A stretch of DNA of 33,301 nt, taken from NCBI GenBank assembly GCA_964415185.1, contig CAYPZI010000017.1:1-33301 (forward strand). The letters are read 5' to 3'. This document shows positions 1 through 7,879 of the stretch, in pieces. The notes under the pieces are model-generated. The model had not been told where the DNA came from, ran no database searches, and worked only from the letters and a program-made list of their open reading frames with translations. Source of the stretch: CAYVBJ01 sp964415185 (lineage in GTDB: Bacteria > Bacteroidota > Rhodothermia > Balneolales > Balneolaceae). Numbering within the stretch: position 1 is the stretch's first letter; every line of letters begins with the position of its first letter. Made by a program: the position numbers and the translations under genes.

Positions 1-1042
1 AAGAAAGTTTATTTGATATTCTTGAAATGGCATCCCTGCGGACATTAATTGCATTGGATAATTCAATAGATGCAAATATTTGGACATAATGACCAGTCTT
101 AATTTCGGTTGTCTGTTCACAATCCTTTTTTAATTTTTCATTTTCTTGCCTCAAGCTATCATTTTCTGCTTTTAAACCGGCGATATAATTTTCCAGACTG
201 TCAACATCTGATTGCAAACTGTCGATGAGTCTTTGGGACACACGCTGACTTTCTGAAAATTCCTGCTCTTTTTGATCCAGCAAATCTTGTAGATTTTGAT
301 AATCGTCTTCCAACTCTCTCAGTCTTTTACTTGCAGCAACCAATTCTTTGTACGCATCTTCAGGAATTTCANNNNNNNNNNGCGGACTCCATGAAAGGTG
401 TTTTTTTCCTTTCTTTCCAAAATTAATACGTACTCCACCTGTTACAGTTCCAAGCACATCTGAACCGAAACCCGTTGGCTTATTATCAAGAGAATTTGTA
501 GAGAACTGGTATTCGTATTGAGAAAAAAGATCAAATCTTTCAGACAGGTTATAATACAGGCCGGCGCCTATATTGAAACTTGCATCAACATCACTAAAGC
601 TTTCCTGAGATGAGTCAAAATCAAATATATCCAACCCAACTCCGGCAGAAAGATAAGGGTTAAAAGATGAAGTAACTTTATTTAATTTTAAAAGTTGATT
701 CAAATTCAGAATATTTCTAATAAAAATAGTATTTATATCCGTTTCAAATGAATTATTTAATGCTTCTGCACGTGTATATTTGTATCCACCTTCAACTGAC
801 CACACTGGTGTAAATGCATACTGTAGGGCCGCACCAAAAGAAGGGGTTGTTTTATTTTCAACACTAATACTGCTTCTGAAAAATTTAAAGCCACTGCCTC
901 CATTACCGATAGTGGCGCCTCCGTTTAAGACAATGCTCAGTCTGCTAAACTCCTCCTTATCGGTTTGAGCAAATACATTACAAACGTTTAATGACATAAA
1001 TAAGCTGATCAAGATCCCTATTTTAAATACTGCACTTTTCAT
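1..1042 (-). CDS. Outer-membrane beta-barrel protein with coiled coil and SPOR-like C-terminus (partial)
   Basis: This gene runs off the left edge and is broken by ten Ns at 372-381. I translated it by hand. The start is ATG at 1042, behind a purine-rich stretch (GGAAAGAAGGAAAC). Residues 1-26 form a signal peptide ending in VFAQ. About 190 residues of alternating beta strands follow, as in an OmpA-like or porin-family 8-strand barrel (AALQYAFTPVWSVEGGYKYT, then AGVGLDIFDF and later FGKKGKK). Beyond the gap the same reading frame continues if the gap really is 10 bases. That part is a charged coiled coil rich in E, Q, L and K, then GHYVQIFASIELSNAINVRR, which looks like the start of a SPOR (peptidoglycan-binding) domain. 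The role is probably envelope structure or cell-wall tethering. The barrel is clear, SPOR is likely, and the C-terminal end is missing. Confidence 0.7.
   Translation of the reverse strand, partial: MKSAVFKIGILISLFMSLNVCNVFAQTDKEEFSRLSIVLNGGATIGNGGSGFKFFRSSISVENKTTPSFGAALQYAFTPVWSVEGGYKYTRAEALNNSFETDINTIFIRNILNLNQLLKLNKVTSSFNPYLSAGVGLDIFDFDSSQESFSDVDASFNIGAGLYYNLSERFDLFSQYEYQFSTNSLDNKPTGFGSDVLGTVTGGVRINFGKKGKKHLSWSPXXXXEIPEDAYKELVAASKRLRELEDDYQNLQDLLDQKEQEFSESQRVSQRLIDSLQSDVDSLENYIAGLKAENDSLRQENEKLKKDCEQTTEIKTGHYVQIFASIELSNAINVRRDAISRISNKLS
372..381. other. Assembly gap of 10 N
   Basis: Ten unresolved bases lie inside the barrel/SPOR gene. The frames on both sides agree (codon phase at 1042 and at 370), so the length is either correct or happens to keep the frame. 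Confidence 0.95.
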
Positions 1043-1575
1043 AACATTTGTTTCCTTCTTTCCTTTTTCCACCGCTGTTAAATAAATATTAGTAGATGAT
1101 TATATAATCAAGATATGGTGAGGAGACAGATAATCATATTTAAATCCTTTAATTAAAATAAACTATAAAAATTGTTAACTAACTGTTATTCAACAATTTA
1201 TAGATTTAAAATTATGTTTTGATTTCTTGTTACATTAATAATTGTAATTACTAAAATCATAGTGTATCAGTCAGTTTTTAAATTTTATCGCAATATTACT
1301 AGGTAAGTACACACAAAAAACTACAGCAGTTGAAATATGTTTGTTTTCAGACAGGGAAAGGTATTTTTTTTAATTGTTCTGCACAACTTGTCAGGTCACA
1401 TTTAAAAACTCACTTCATTTCCATATACGTAAAGGTAGGGATTTCCTGACATCAATTCACAAGTCAATTTCAATATCCGAGCTTTATCATCGGGACAGGC
1501 TTCTCATCCCTCCGGATTACAGCACAGTTAAGATCGAGCATAGACGAGCATATCAGGCTAATTCAATATTTAATG
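1043..1575. other. AT-rich intergenic region, no gene seen
   Basis: This spacer lies between the upstream end of the minus-strand barrel gene and the 3' end of the minus-strand tRNA-Ser. It is strongly AT-rich and must hold the promoter of the barrel gene. The only long open frame is on the plus strand and runs through the tRNA, so I do not call it. No clear repeat or hairpin was seen. Confidence 0.6.
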
Positions 1576-1664
1576 CGGAGAGGGAGGGATTCGAACCCTC
1601 GATTCGTCTTTCGACGAATACTCCCTTAGCAGGGGAGCGCTTTCAGCCACTCAGCCACCTCTCC
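1576..1664 (-). tRNA. tRNA-Ser(GCT)
   Basis: On the minus strand the gene starts GGAGAGGTGGC and closes with CCTCTCC, a perfect 7-bp acceptor stem, with discriminator G. The anticodon stem CTCCC/GGGAG holds the loop CTGCTAA, so the anticodon is GCT and it reads AGC/AGU serine codons. The long variable arm ATTCGTC-GAAA-GACGAAT is a perfect stem with a GAAA tetraloop, typical of serine tRNAs. The T arm carries GGTTCGAATCC. The CCA end is not encoded, so it must be added by the CCA-adding enzyme. Confidence 0.97.
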
Positions 1665-1772
1665 GTAACTGATTTGCCAACATTAAACAGATTTAAAATA
1701 TAGGAACCTTTCTACTCACAATGCAAGGATGATTTTCCCAAATTAAAAAATTGCTGATTTTTACCAGCCTGA

Positions 1773-2330
1773 TTAATCTTCTTGCAAAATATAAATCTGG
1801 GCAAGATTTCTACCTTCCTGAGCATAATCGAGTCCATAACCAAGCACAAAAAGATTGGGGATTTTAAATCCAGTATAATCAATCTGCACATCATATTTTG
1901 TAGCCTGGTATTTATGAAGCAGTGTAATTACTGTAAGAGACTGAGGATTTTTTTTGATTAATTTTTCAATCAGGTATTTCATAGACAAACCGGTATCCAC
2001 GATGTCTTCAACAAGTATCACATGCCTGTTCTTTATTTCTGCATCAATTTCCTTCAGGCTCTGTACATCTCCGCTTGATACTTTTTCATCTCCGTAACTG
2101 CTTAATTTTAAAAAATCAACTTCACATGGAATACTAACATGTCTCATCAGGTCTGCCAGGAATATATATGCACCGTTTAAAACCCCGATGAATATCGGTT
2201 TTTTGTCTTGGTAATCCCTGCTAATCTGTTTTCCGAGCTGTTTTATTCTCTCCTGAATTTCTTCATATGTGAGATAAATTCTAAATGATTCCCCGTTAAT
2301 CGTTACGTAATCTGGCTTATATAAATCCAT
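1773..2330 (-). CDS. hpt: Hypoxanthine phosphoribosyltransferase
   Basis: Purine-salvage enzyme of the cytoplasm: joins hypoxanthine (and usually guanine) to PRPP to give IMP or GMP. The protein has 185 residues, normal for the family. The PRPP-binding loop VILVEDIVDTG is at residues 104-114 (E108, D109, D112). GVLNGA near 49-54 is the PPi-binding loop, and the C-terminal segment with GYGLDYAQEGRNL is the usual purine-site region. Its ATG at 2330 follows the tilS stop codon directly (TGAATG), with no spacer, so translation is probably coupled. The tilS-hpt order is common in bacteria, often with ftsH next, which is not seen here. Confidence 0.95.
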   Translation of the reverse strand: MDLYKPDYVTINGESFRIYLTYEEIQERIKQLGKQISRDYQDKKPIFIGVLNGAYIFLADLMRHVSIPCEVDFLKLSSYGDEKVSSGDVQSLKEIDAEIKNRHVILVEDIVDTGLSMKYLIEKLIKKNPQSLTVITLLHKYQATKYDVQIDYTGFKIPNLFVLGYGLDYAQEGRNLAQIYILQED

Positions 2331-3707
2331 TCAGCGAATAAAATTCTGTTCAATAATTAACACGTATTCAGTATCATCCCCGCAACGAACCCATTCGGAA
2401 ATTACCCCGATAGTACCGTTCTGAGGTTGGGGAAATATAAGAGCGCCTAATTTTTTATCAAAGGACTCCAGAACAAACGCCTCTCTTTTTTGAACGGCAC
2501 TAATTTTTCGATTGGTAAGTATATCAGATATGTTTTGATGATTCCCTTGCATACCAAGAGGCATCATTTTGTCGCCGTTTTTCCATTTTCTTAACGTAAC
2601 CGGGAATTGAATCTTTCCGGCATCCATCTGTATAACCTCCGGATCAATTTTTTGTGACCATTCTTCAATTCTAAGCGTCAGCCCGTCTTTGACAGTAGTT
2701 TGATTTACAAGCGAGTCGTAAGTGTAAGTTCTGCTTAAATCAGGATCTTTATATTTGTTTTGCTGCAGCAGAAAGAAATTCCTGTCTCTTAATAATTTTA
2801 TATGACTGCTTATCTCAATACCTGCTCCCGTTTGCAATGATTCAATGACTTCGATATTGGTTAACAGGCCTTCGGAAAGTGAAATATCAGGATATAACTT
2901 CTTGATATAAGCATTTAAAATCACAGGTTTCAATTGTGCGGGGAGCTGTATAAACATATTTCTGTCCAGCTTCACCTCCGAAACAAGCAAATGCTTTTTC
3001 AGCAAGTAGTGAGTCATTAATTTAAATTCACCTGCCCTTTCGGAAATCTTCAGGATGTTATCTTCCCAGCCCGGAAAGTGGGAATCCAACAGAGGAAACC
3101 AGGCATTCCTTAAAAAATTACGTGCGTAAGTCGATTCTTCATTACTGTGATCAATCCTGTAGGGAATATTTTTTTTTGAGGCAAATTCCATAATATTCTC
3201 TTTTCTTGCATTCAGTAACGGACGAAATATCTCTCCATCCCATCTCCGCATCCCTTTCCAGGAACCCAGTCCGGCTCCCCTCAGGATCTTTTGAAATATT
3301 GTTTCAAGCTGATCGTCCATATGATGGGCAACTGAAATAGCACCCGCTCTTTCCTCTTGCATCAAGTCCCTGAATGCCTGGTATCTTTTTTCACGCGCCC
3401 AATTTTGAAAATTTATGCCCTCTTTTTGTGGCGGATCAAATTTTATTGAAATGCAATCATATCCCCACATTGAGGCTGCGTCTTCCGTCAGTTTTTGATC
3501 AAGATCTGACTCTTTTCCTCTCAGTCCGTAATTGCAGTGAACTACTACTGTTGATAAGTTAAACTTGTAAAACAAAAATAGCAGAACCATTGAATCCGGC
3601 CCGCCACTGACACCAATAATGAAAGGCTTATGCCTGATATCATCAGGCATAAGCGAAATGCTTTCTTCAAAAACCGCTGTTATTTGTGATGATTCTGACT
3701 TGTTCAT
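2331..3707 (-). CDS. tilS: tRNA(Ile)-lysidine synthase TilS
   Basis: ATP-dependent enzyme that changes C34 of the tRNA-Ile(CAU) anticodon to lysidine, so that it reads AUA and not AUG; essential in most bacteria. The N-type PP-loop motif SGGPDS is at residues 34-39, and AHHMDDQLET follows in the N-terminal catalytic domain. The C-terminal part carries RKWKNGDKMMPLGMQG and ISDILTNRKISAVQKRE, typical of the TilS C-terminal substrate-binding domain. I take ATG at 3707 (458 residues); an in-frame TTG at 3728 would add seven residues with no family match. The start lies inside the end of birA (41-nt overlap), and the stop abuts the hpt ATG, so these genes are one operon. Confidence 0.94.
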   Translation of the reverse strand: MNKSESSQITAVFEESISLMPDDIRHKPFIIGVSGGPDSMVLLFLFYKFNLSTVVVHCNYGLRGKESDLDQKLTEDAASMWGYDCISIKFDPPQKEGINFQNWAREKRYQAFRDLMQEERAGAISVAHHMDDQLETIFQKILRGAGLGSWKGMRRWDGEIFRPLLNARKENIMEFASKKNIPYRIDHSNEESTYARNFLRNAWFPLLDSHFPGWEDNILKISERAGEFKLMTHYLLKKHLLVSEVKLDRNMFIQLPAQLKPVILNAYIKKLYPDISLSEGLLTNIEVIESLQTGAGIEISSHIKLLRDRNFFLLQQNKYKDPDLSRTYTYDSLVNQTTVKDGLTLRIEEWSQKIDPEVIQMDAGKIQFPVTLRKWKNGDKMMPLGMQGNHQNISDILTNRKISAVQKREAFVLESFDKKLGALIFPQPQNGTIGVISEWVRCGDDTEYVLIIEQNFIR

Positions 3708-4461
3708 GTGTGAATATTCGTGCCTCAAGGTCTTCTTTTAACACCACAAGATAGCCTTTTTCATTCACACCACAGAATTTCACCTTCTCCTCGATAATCC
3801 TGCCATTTATTTCAAGACTTACCCATTTTCCATATCCTTTTAAATTCCGGTTTATTTCAATATGTAATTTAGGATCATATTTATGCCATCTTTTATACAT
3901 GAATTCCATCTGTTGTAAAAATTCGGCAAGTATTTTTTCCCTGGAAGGGACTGATCCGCCTATCCCGGCAAGTGAAATTGCTTTACCTTCAAGTTCAGCA
4001 CTGAAATTTTTTTGATGCACATTCAACCCGATACCAAGAAGTACGCGGTTAACTTTTTCGCCACAAAAGATACATTCGGTTAAAAGGCCGGCAATTTTTT
4101 TATCATTACATAAAAGGTCATTGGGCCATTTGATGCTTATATCGGCTGCTGAATTTTTTTGAATAGTATATTTTAAAGCAAGAGCGGCAGAGAGAGTCAA
4201 GAGTGTAAGCCTTTCACCATGTTTTGGATTAAACCCCATGGTAAAAGTCAGATTGTTTTTGGGTGCTGATTCCCACGTTTTACCATGTTGGCCACGTCCC
4301 CCCATTTGATCATCTGCAAGAACTACGGTTCCGTTTGTAAACCGGCTCGCTTCAAATTTCTTAAGAAACGAATTCGTTGAATCTGTTTCTTTCAGATATA
4401 TGAATTGGGTACCCAGCCACTGGGTACCCAAATTTTTCTCAAATTCTGCCTGATCAAACAA
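3667..4461 (-). CDS. birA: Biotin--[acetyl-CoA-carboxylase] ligase
   Basis: Activates biotin with ATP and transfers it to the lysine of biotin carrier proteins such as AccB. Visible motifs are TDSTNSFLKKFE near the N-terminus, GRGQHGKTWESAPKNNL (biotinyl-AMP-binding loop), KWPNDLLCNDKKIAGLL and GIGLNVHQK. There is no N-terminal helix-turn-helix, so it is a monofunctional (class I) ligase and not a bio repressor. The small C-terminal domain is present. Length is 264 residues. The start appears to be TTG at 4461: the frame has a stop just upstream (4465-4467), and the nearby ATG at 4468 is out of frame and runs into a stop. Seven bases separate it from the CBM48 gene; it overlaps tilS downstream. 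Confidence 0.93.
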   Translation of the reverse strand: MFDQAEFEKNLGTQWLGTQFIYLKETDSTNSFLKKFEASRFTNGTVVLADDQMGGRGQHGKTWESAPKNNLTFTMGFNPKHGERLTLLTLSAALALKYTIQKNSAADISIKWPNDLLCNDKKIAGLLTECIFCGEKVNRVLLGIGLNVHQKNFSAELEGKAISLAGIGGSVPSREKILAEFLQQMEFMYKRWHKYDPKLHIEINRNLKGYGKWVSLEINGRIIEEKVKFCGVNEKGYLVVLKEDLEARIFTHEQVRIITNNSGF

Positions 4462-4468
4462 ATTTCAT

Positions 4469-4768
4469 TTATTTACCGATTACTACCACAGAATCTTCTG
4501 ATCCAAATTCGTTTGCAACATATTCATCTGCAGAATCATCGTTAACCCATTTTTGCCCGTCAACAAGATATTTAAATTTGTACTTGTTTTCAGGCTTCAA
4601 CCGAACAAGTGTTTCCCACTTGTCTTTTTTCTTTTTGAGTTTTAATTCGCTGGTATCCCAGTCATTAAAATCTCCGGCCAATACAATCTTATTTTCAGCC
4701 CAATCTGAGGGTACGGAAAATTTGACTTTGCATACGGTTCTTTTTGGAGTGAACTCTTTTTGTAACAT
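4469..4768 (-). CDS. Small stand-alone CBM48/isoamylase early-set domain protein
   Basis: A 99-residue protein that is essentially one Ig-like carbohydrate-binding fold of the CBM48 / AMPK-beta glycogen-binding type. Diagnostic residues are VLAGDFNDWD, with the conserved G-x-F-N-x-W, then LKPENKYKFKYLVDG and WVNDDSADEYVANEFGSEDSV. No catalytic domain or signal peptide is present, so it should be cytoplasmic. Such small proteins are common in Bacteroidota and relatives and mostly have no known role; binding to glycogen or another alpha-glucan is an inference. It is the first gene of the run into birA, tilS and hpt, and the 7-bp spacing suggests co-transcription. Confidence 0.85.
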   Translation of the reverse strand: MLQKEFTPKRTVCKVKFSVPSDWAENKIVLAGDFNDWDTSELKLKKKKDKWETLVRLKPENKYKFKYLVDGQKWVNDDSADEYVANEFGSEDSVVVIGK

Positions 4769-5036
4769 CGTTAATAAAATTTGATTTGAAATTGTTAATT
4801 TAAATTTACTTAATAAATAACTTTAGTAAAAGATAAAGCTTATTAAATTTTAGTTTATTTGCCTTTTAAACATAAATAATTAATTTATAAAAGCGTTTTC
4901 ATAAATATATATTTTTAAATGAAACCGATTTTCACTTTATACCTGAAGAAAAAATGGGGGATTTACCTTAATAGCTCTTTTTTTTGGTTTTACCGGAAAT
5001 TTTATGGGGCGTTAACAGAACCTGAGTACTGACCAA

Positions 5037-5102
5037 TGTCATGTCAACTGTAAGCCCGATATTTTATTATTTGGCTTTGACGGACACGGCCCAATAACTT
5101 AT
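5037..5102 (+). repeat. Deleted relic of the TIR/stem dispersed repeat (copy d)
   Basis: TGTCATGTCAACTGTAA at 5037-5053 matches the left end of the repeat seen at 18750 (minus strand). It is followed directly by GCCCGATATTTTATTATT, which matches the right part of the other copies (CCCGATATTTTATCATT at 24431). The stem-loop between them is absent, as after an internal deletion. A degraded right end (TTGACGGACAC) may follow near 5078. Boundaries are approximate. Confidence 0.5.
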
Positions 5103-5191
5103 AAGTTTACTTTGTGTTACTTCGAATATTTGTGGCCTCGTGGCAAAAAAAGCAGGTAATATGAAGTAGGTAGCTGGAGTGAGATTGACTC

Positions 5192-5211
5192 AAAAACCGC
5201 GTCCTATGCGG
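5192..5211 (-). terminator. Possible intrinsic terminator of ptsHI
   Basis: Read on the minus strand, CCGC-ATAGGAC-GCGG is followed by TTTTTG, about 75 bases past the ptsI stop. The stem is only 4 bp, so this is a weak candidate. Confidence 0.3.
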
Positions 5212-5241
5212 ATCTTTCCGATCTTCGCGTAAAATGACTTT

Positions 5242-5271
5242 TCAAATGTGCATTGAAACCTGACAGGTTTT
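5242..5271 (-). repeat. 30-bp dispersed palindromic repeat R2, copy 1
   Basis: The plus-strand sequence matches the reverse complement of 18487-18516 at 27 of 30 positions. Its core AAACCTG-A-CAGGTTT (5256-5270) is a perfect palindrome and could form a hairpin just behind ptsI. Similar AAACCTG/CAGGTTT palindromes are common between genes of Bacteroidota-like genomes (from memory, not checked). Confidence 0.6.
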
Positions 5272-5285
5272 TAATTTTCACTATA

Positions 5286-7028
5286 CTACTCCAGTTCAGA
5301 AATGCTGTGCCGAACTTCTTCAAGAAGATTGTATGATTCTTCTCCCGATTCAGATTCAATAATTTTTTCCGCCCATTCTCTCATTTCGCAAACAGTATGC
5401 CTGTTCAAAAATTCTTTTACTACAGGAATTGAAAACGGATTCATACTCAACTCGGATATCCCCAAACCTAACAGGCAAGCTGCGCTAACCGGATCTGAAG
5501 CCATTTCTCCGCAGACTGATATTGGAATACCGGCCGAATCGGCTCCCTTTTTGGTTTCCAGCATTAATTTCCAAACGGCAGGATTCCAGGGCTGATACAA
5601 GTCTGATATTTTTTCATTGCCCCTGTCAACTGCCATGGTATATTGCGTCAGGTCATTTGTGCCGATACTGAAAAAATCAACAAACCTGGCGGCTTTCGAA
5701 GCAAGAAGAGCAATAGCAGGCACTTCTACCATTAATCCGAGTTCAATTTTGCTGTCAGTATTAATGTCTTCTTCCGAGCACTCTTTTTTTACCCTTTCAA
5801 TTTCATGTTGTAGCTGTTGAATTTCACTAATCACAGAAACCATTGGAACAAGTAATTTTACCCTGCCGGGATATTTTTCCGCCGCAATGAATATCGATTT
5901 TAGCTGATTATGCAACAGTGTTTTTTCGGCCAGCAACATTCTTATTCCTCTCCAGCCTAAAAAAGGATTTGCCTCATTCGAAGAAATTGAAGGGTTTTTG
6001 TCCCCTCCAATATCGAGAAGCCTGATAGTTACCGAATGAGGAGCGGTTGATTCCAGGATCTGGTTATAAAATTCGACCTGTTCATCTATTTCAAACTTTT
6101 CATTTTGCAAAAATAAGGTTTCCGTCCGTAACAGCCCTATTCCTTCCGAATTCATTTTTTGAACCGTAGGCAACTCTTCGAGGAATTCTATATTCGATCT
6201 CAGTGTAAACGTTGTGCCATCTTTGGTATTCGAAGGCAGTGAGGCAAGCTGCAGCATCTTTTGTTCTCTTTTTCTGTGTGCCTCCCTTTTTTTGCAAAAT
6301 TTGCCTATAGTTGCCTTATCCGGATTTATAATTAATTCGCCCGATTCACCGTCAAGAACTGTGAACTTAACATTTGTTCTTTTCAGCTTATTAATTTCAA
6401 TACCAAGAATACAGGGTAAACCCAGGGATTGTGCAAGAATGACTGAGTGAGAAGTTTTCCCTCCCTTATGCATCACTACACCCGCAGCCTTCGCATCATG
6501 AATCCGCATCATCAGCGTTGGAGAAACAATTTCCGAAAATACGATGCAACCTTCCGGGATTTTAATATTTGTATCCCCTTCTCGAAGAAATTTTATCACC
6601 ATATCCCGCAGTGAAACTACATCGGTTGTTCTTTCCCTGATCCGCTCGTTCATTACTTCTTCAAGAAGCTCTATATATTCATTAAATGAACTAAAAACAC
6701 TATAAACGGCATCATAAAAGTGCACTTCAATCTTCTGACGGATTAATGCGTAAAGTTCGGGATCATTTAAAATTTGAATTTGCGCATCGAGTATATCTTT
6801 AACTTCATCCAGTACGGCTGAACATTTCAATTGATTTAATTCATCAGAAGCGTGTTTCAATGCACGTTTATATTTACCTAATTCTTCGGAAGTTTGAGAC
6901 TTATCAATTCTGGATGGACGAATCCTGTCTTCTTCCTCATTTATAAAATATGCCTCACCCAAGGCAACCCCGGGGGATAATGGAATACCTTCGAATTTTA
7001 TGTTGTTCTCAAATTCAGATGTTTCCAT
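5286..7028 (-). CDS. ptsI: Phosphoenolpyruvate-protein phosphotransferase (PTS enzyme I)
   Basis: Cytoplasmic enzyme that takes phosphate from PEP on an active histidine and passes it to HPr. Its 580 residues are normal for the family. Domain order: N-terminal HPr-interacting part; swivelling phospho-His domain with GGKTSHSVILAQ (active His about residue 194); and the C-terminal PEP/pyruvate barrel with GLLRTETLFL, RLLDIGGDK, GWRGIRMLL, SIGTNDLTQYTMAVDRGN and the catalytic Cys in VCGEMASDP. The ATG at 7028 lies 6 bases after the ptsH stop, so ptsH-ptsI is one operon. No EIIA, EIIB, EIIC or HPr kinase gene is in the window, so the final target cannot be read here. Confidence 0.97.
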   Translation of the reverse strand: METSEFENNIKFEGIPLSPGVALGEAYFINEEEDRIRPSRIDKSQTSEELGKYKRALKHASDELNQLKCSAVLDEVKDILDAQIQILNDPELYALIRQKIEVHFYDAVYSVFSSFNEYIELLEEVMNERIRERTTDVVSLRDMVIKFLREGDTNIKIPEGCIVFSEIVSPTLMMRIHDAKAAGVVMHKGGKTSHSVILAQSLGLPCILGIEINKLKRTNVKFTVLDGESGELIINPDKATIGKFCKKREAHRKREQKMLQLASLPSNTKDGTTFTLRSNIEFLEELPTVQKMNSEGIGLLRTETLFLQNEKFEIDEQVEFYNQILESTAPHSVTIRLLDIGGDKNPSISSNEANPFLGWRGIRMLLAEKTLLHNQLKSIFIAAEKYPGRVKLLVPMVSVISEIQQLQHEIERVKKECSEEDINTDSKIELGLMVEVPAIALLASKAARFVDFFSIGTNDLTQYTMAVDRGNEKISDLYQPWNPAVWKLMLETKKGADSAGIPISVCGEMASDPVSAACLLGLGISELSMNPFSIPVVKEFLNRHTVCEMREWAEKIIESESGEESYNLLEEVRHSISELE

Positions 7029-7034
7029 ACTTAA

Positions 7035-7301
7035 TCAATCGGTATTAAATTTATTCTCAATCAATTCTGTAATTGCCTTCATCGCGCTGCCTTCATCCGG
7101 CCCCTCAAATATAAGCTCAATTTCAGCATTGTGATCGGCTGCCAAAGTCATTACACCGAGAATGCTTTTTCCGTTTACACGGTATCCCATCATTTCAATG
7201 TAGAAGTCAGCCTGAAATTTTGACGCCAATTTTACAAGTGCTGCAGCAGGCCTGGCATGTAACCCTGTCTCATTTTTAATTTTTACTTTTTTTTTGATCA
7301 T
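7035..7301 (-). CDS. ptsH: HPr phosphocarrier protein
   Basis: Small PTS phosphocarrier of 88 residues. With the ATG at 7301, the histidine in NETGLHARPAA is exactly residue 15 and the serine in NGKSILGVM is exactly residue 46. These are the classic positions for phosphorylation by enzyme I (His15) and by HPr kinase (Ser46), which supports this start over the TTG two codons upstream. The Ser46 region is conserved, so regulation by HPr kinase is possible, though no hprK is seen here. Six bases separate it from ptsI, and the gene starts the operon after a 170-base AT-rich spacer. Confidence 0.96.
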   Translation of the reverse strand: MIKKKVKIKNETGLHARPAAALVKLASKFQADFYIEMMGYRVNGKSILGVMTLAADHNAEIELIFEGPDEGSAMKAITELIENKFNTD

Positions 7302-7367
7302 GCACAATTTCCGATTAAAATTGATTCACATCAAACAATGTAATCTATGAATTCATTCTTTAACCGG

Positions 7368-7387
7368 AAGTTATTTTAAGATAACTT
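7368..7387. promoter_or_regulatory. Inverted repeat upstream of ptsH
   Basis: AAGTTAT-TTTAAG-ATAACTT is a perfect 7-bp inverted repeat 67 bases upstream of the ptsH ATG, in the spacer that must hold the ptsHI promoter. It could be an operator or a small hairpin; it also lies about 90 bases past the end of the downstream membrane-protein gene's reading direction. No regulator is identified. Confidence 0.3.
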
Positions 7388-7476
7388 AGAAATGCCGGAG
7401 ATTACAATCATTTTAAATTCTGCCGGATATAATAACTGAAATCAGAATGAATTTGACTGATTAAAAATATAGATTA

Positions 7477-7803
7477 TCATATTAATTTGTAAATAAGGCC
7501 ATTTAAAATTGCAATTACTATTGCAAAGATAAGAGCCCATGGGAAACTTTCAATCTTGAAACCGTCGATTAACTTATCAACAAGCATAAGCATCCAGGCA
7601 TTAATTACAAGAATAAAAAGGCCCAGTGTCAGTATTGTCAGTGGAAGAGTTAAAAATACAATTACCGGTTTGATAAAAGCATTTACCAGGGAAAGCAGAA
7701 TTGCAATACCTAAAGCTGTAAAAAAACCTTTTACATGAACTCCTTTTAGAATGTAAGCGCCGGCAAAAACGGCTACCGCGTTAATGAGTATAGTAGTTAA
7801 CAT
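7477..7803 (-). CDS. Small membrane protein, phage-holin-4-2 (PF04020-like) family
   Basis: A hydrophobic protein of 108 residues with four likely membrane helices, including TTILINAVAVFAGAYIL, FFTALGIAILLSLVNAFIKP, LPLTILTLGLFILVINAWML and FPWALIFAIVIAILNGLIY. The NAFIKP and NAWMLM motifs fit the widespread YvlD-like family that databases call phage holin family 4. Despite that name these are chromosomal envelope proteins of unknown role, and nothing phage-like is nearby. I take ATG at 7803, not the longer frame from 7902. The longer frame would overlap elaA, and its extra residues are not hydrophobic. It diverges from elaA over a 76-base gap. Confidence 0.8.
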   Translation of the reverse strand: MLTTILINAVAVFAGAYILKGVHVKGFFTALGIAILLSLVNAFIKPVIVFLTLPLTILTLGLFILVINAWMLMLVDKLIDGFKIESFPWALIFAIVIAILNGLIYKLI

Positions 7804-7879
7804 AAGAGCTGAATATTTTTGAATGGTTACAAAGTTAGATAATCGTACGTCATTCTGTGAAAAAAGTTGAGCATATAAT

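Larger units (their letters stand above)
4769..5285. other. Intergenic region between the CBM48 gene and ptsI with degenerate repeats
   Basis: About 520 bases with no gene. It holds the upstream region of the CBM48 operon (AT-rich, 4770-4930), a deleted relic of the dispersed TIR repeat from 5037, a stretch like common intergenic debris (CTTTGTGTTACTTCG, then GGCCTCGTGGCAAAAAAA), a GAAGTAGGTAG motif near 5164, a small hairpin with a T run on the minus strand near 5192-5211, and an AAACCTGACAGGTTT palindrome at 5256-5270. Confidence 0.6.

Noticed and set aside
1374..1703. A 109-codon open frame on the plus strand
   Set aside because: It runs through the antisense of tRNA-Ser and has no protein-family features.
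7477..7803. Prophage remnant suggested by the holin family name
   Set aside because: The family is chromosomal and widespread; no other phage gene, integrase or attachment site is near.
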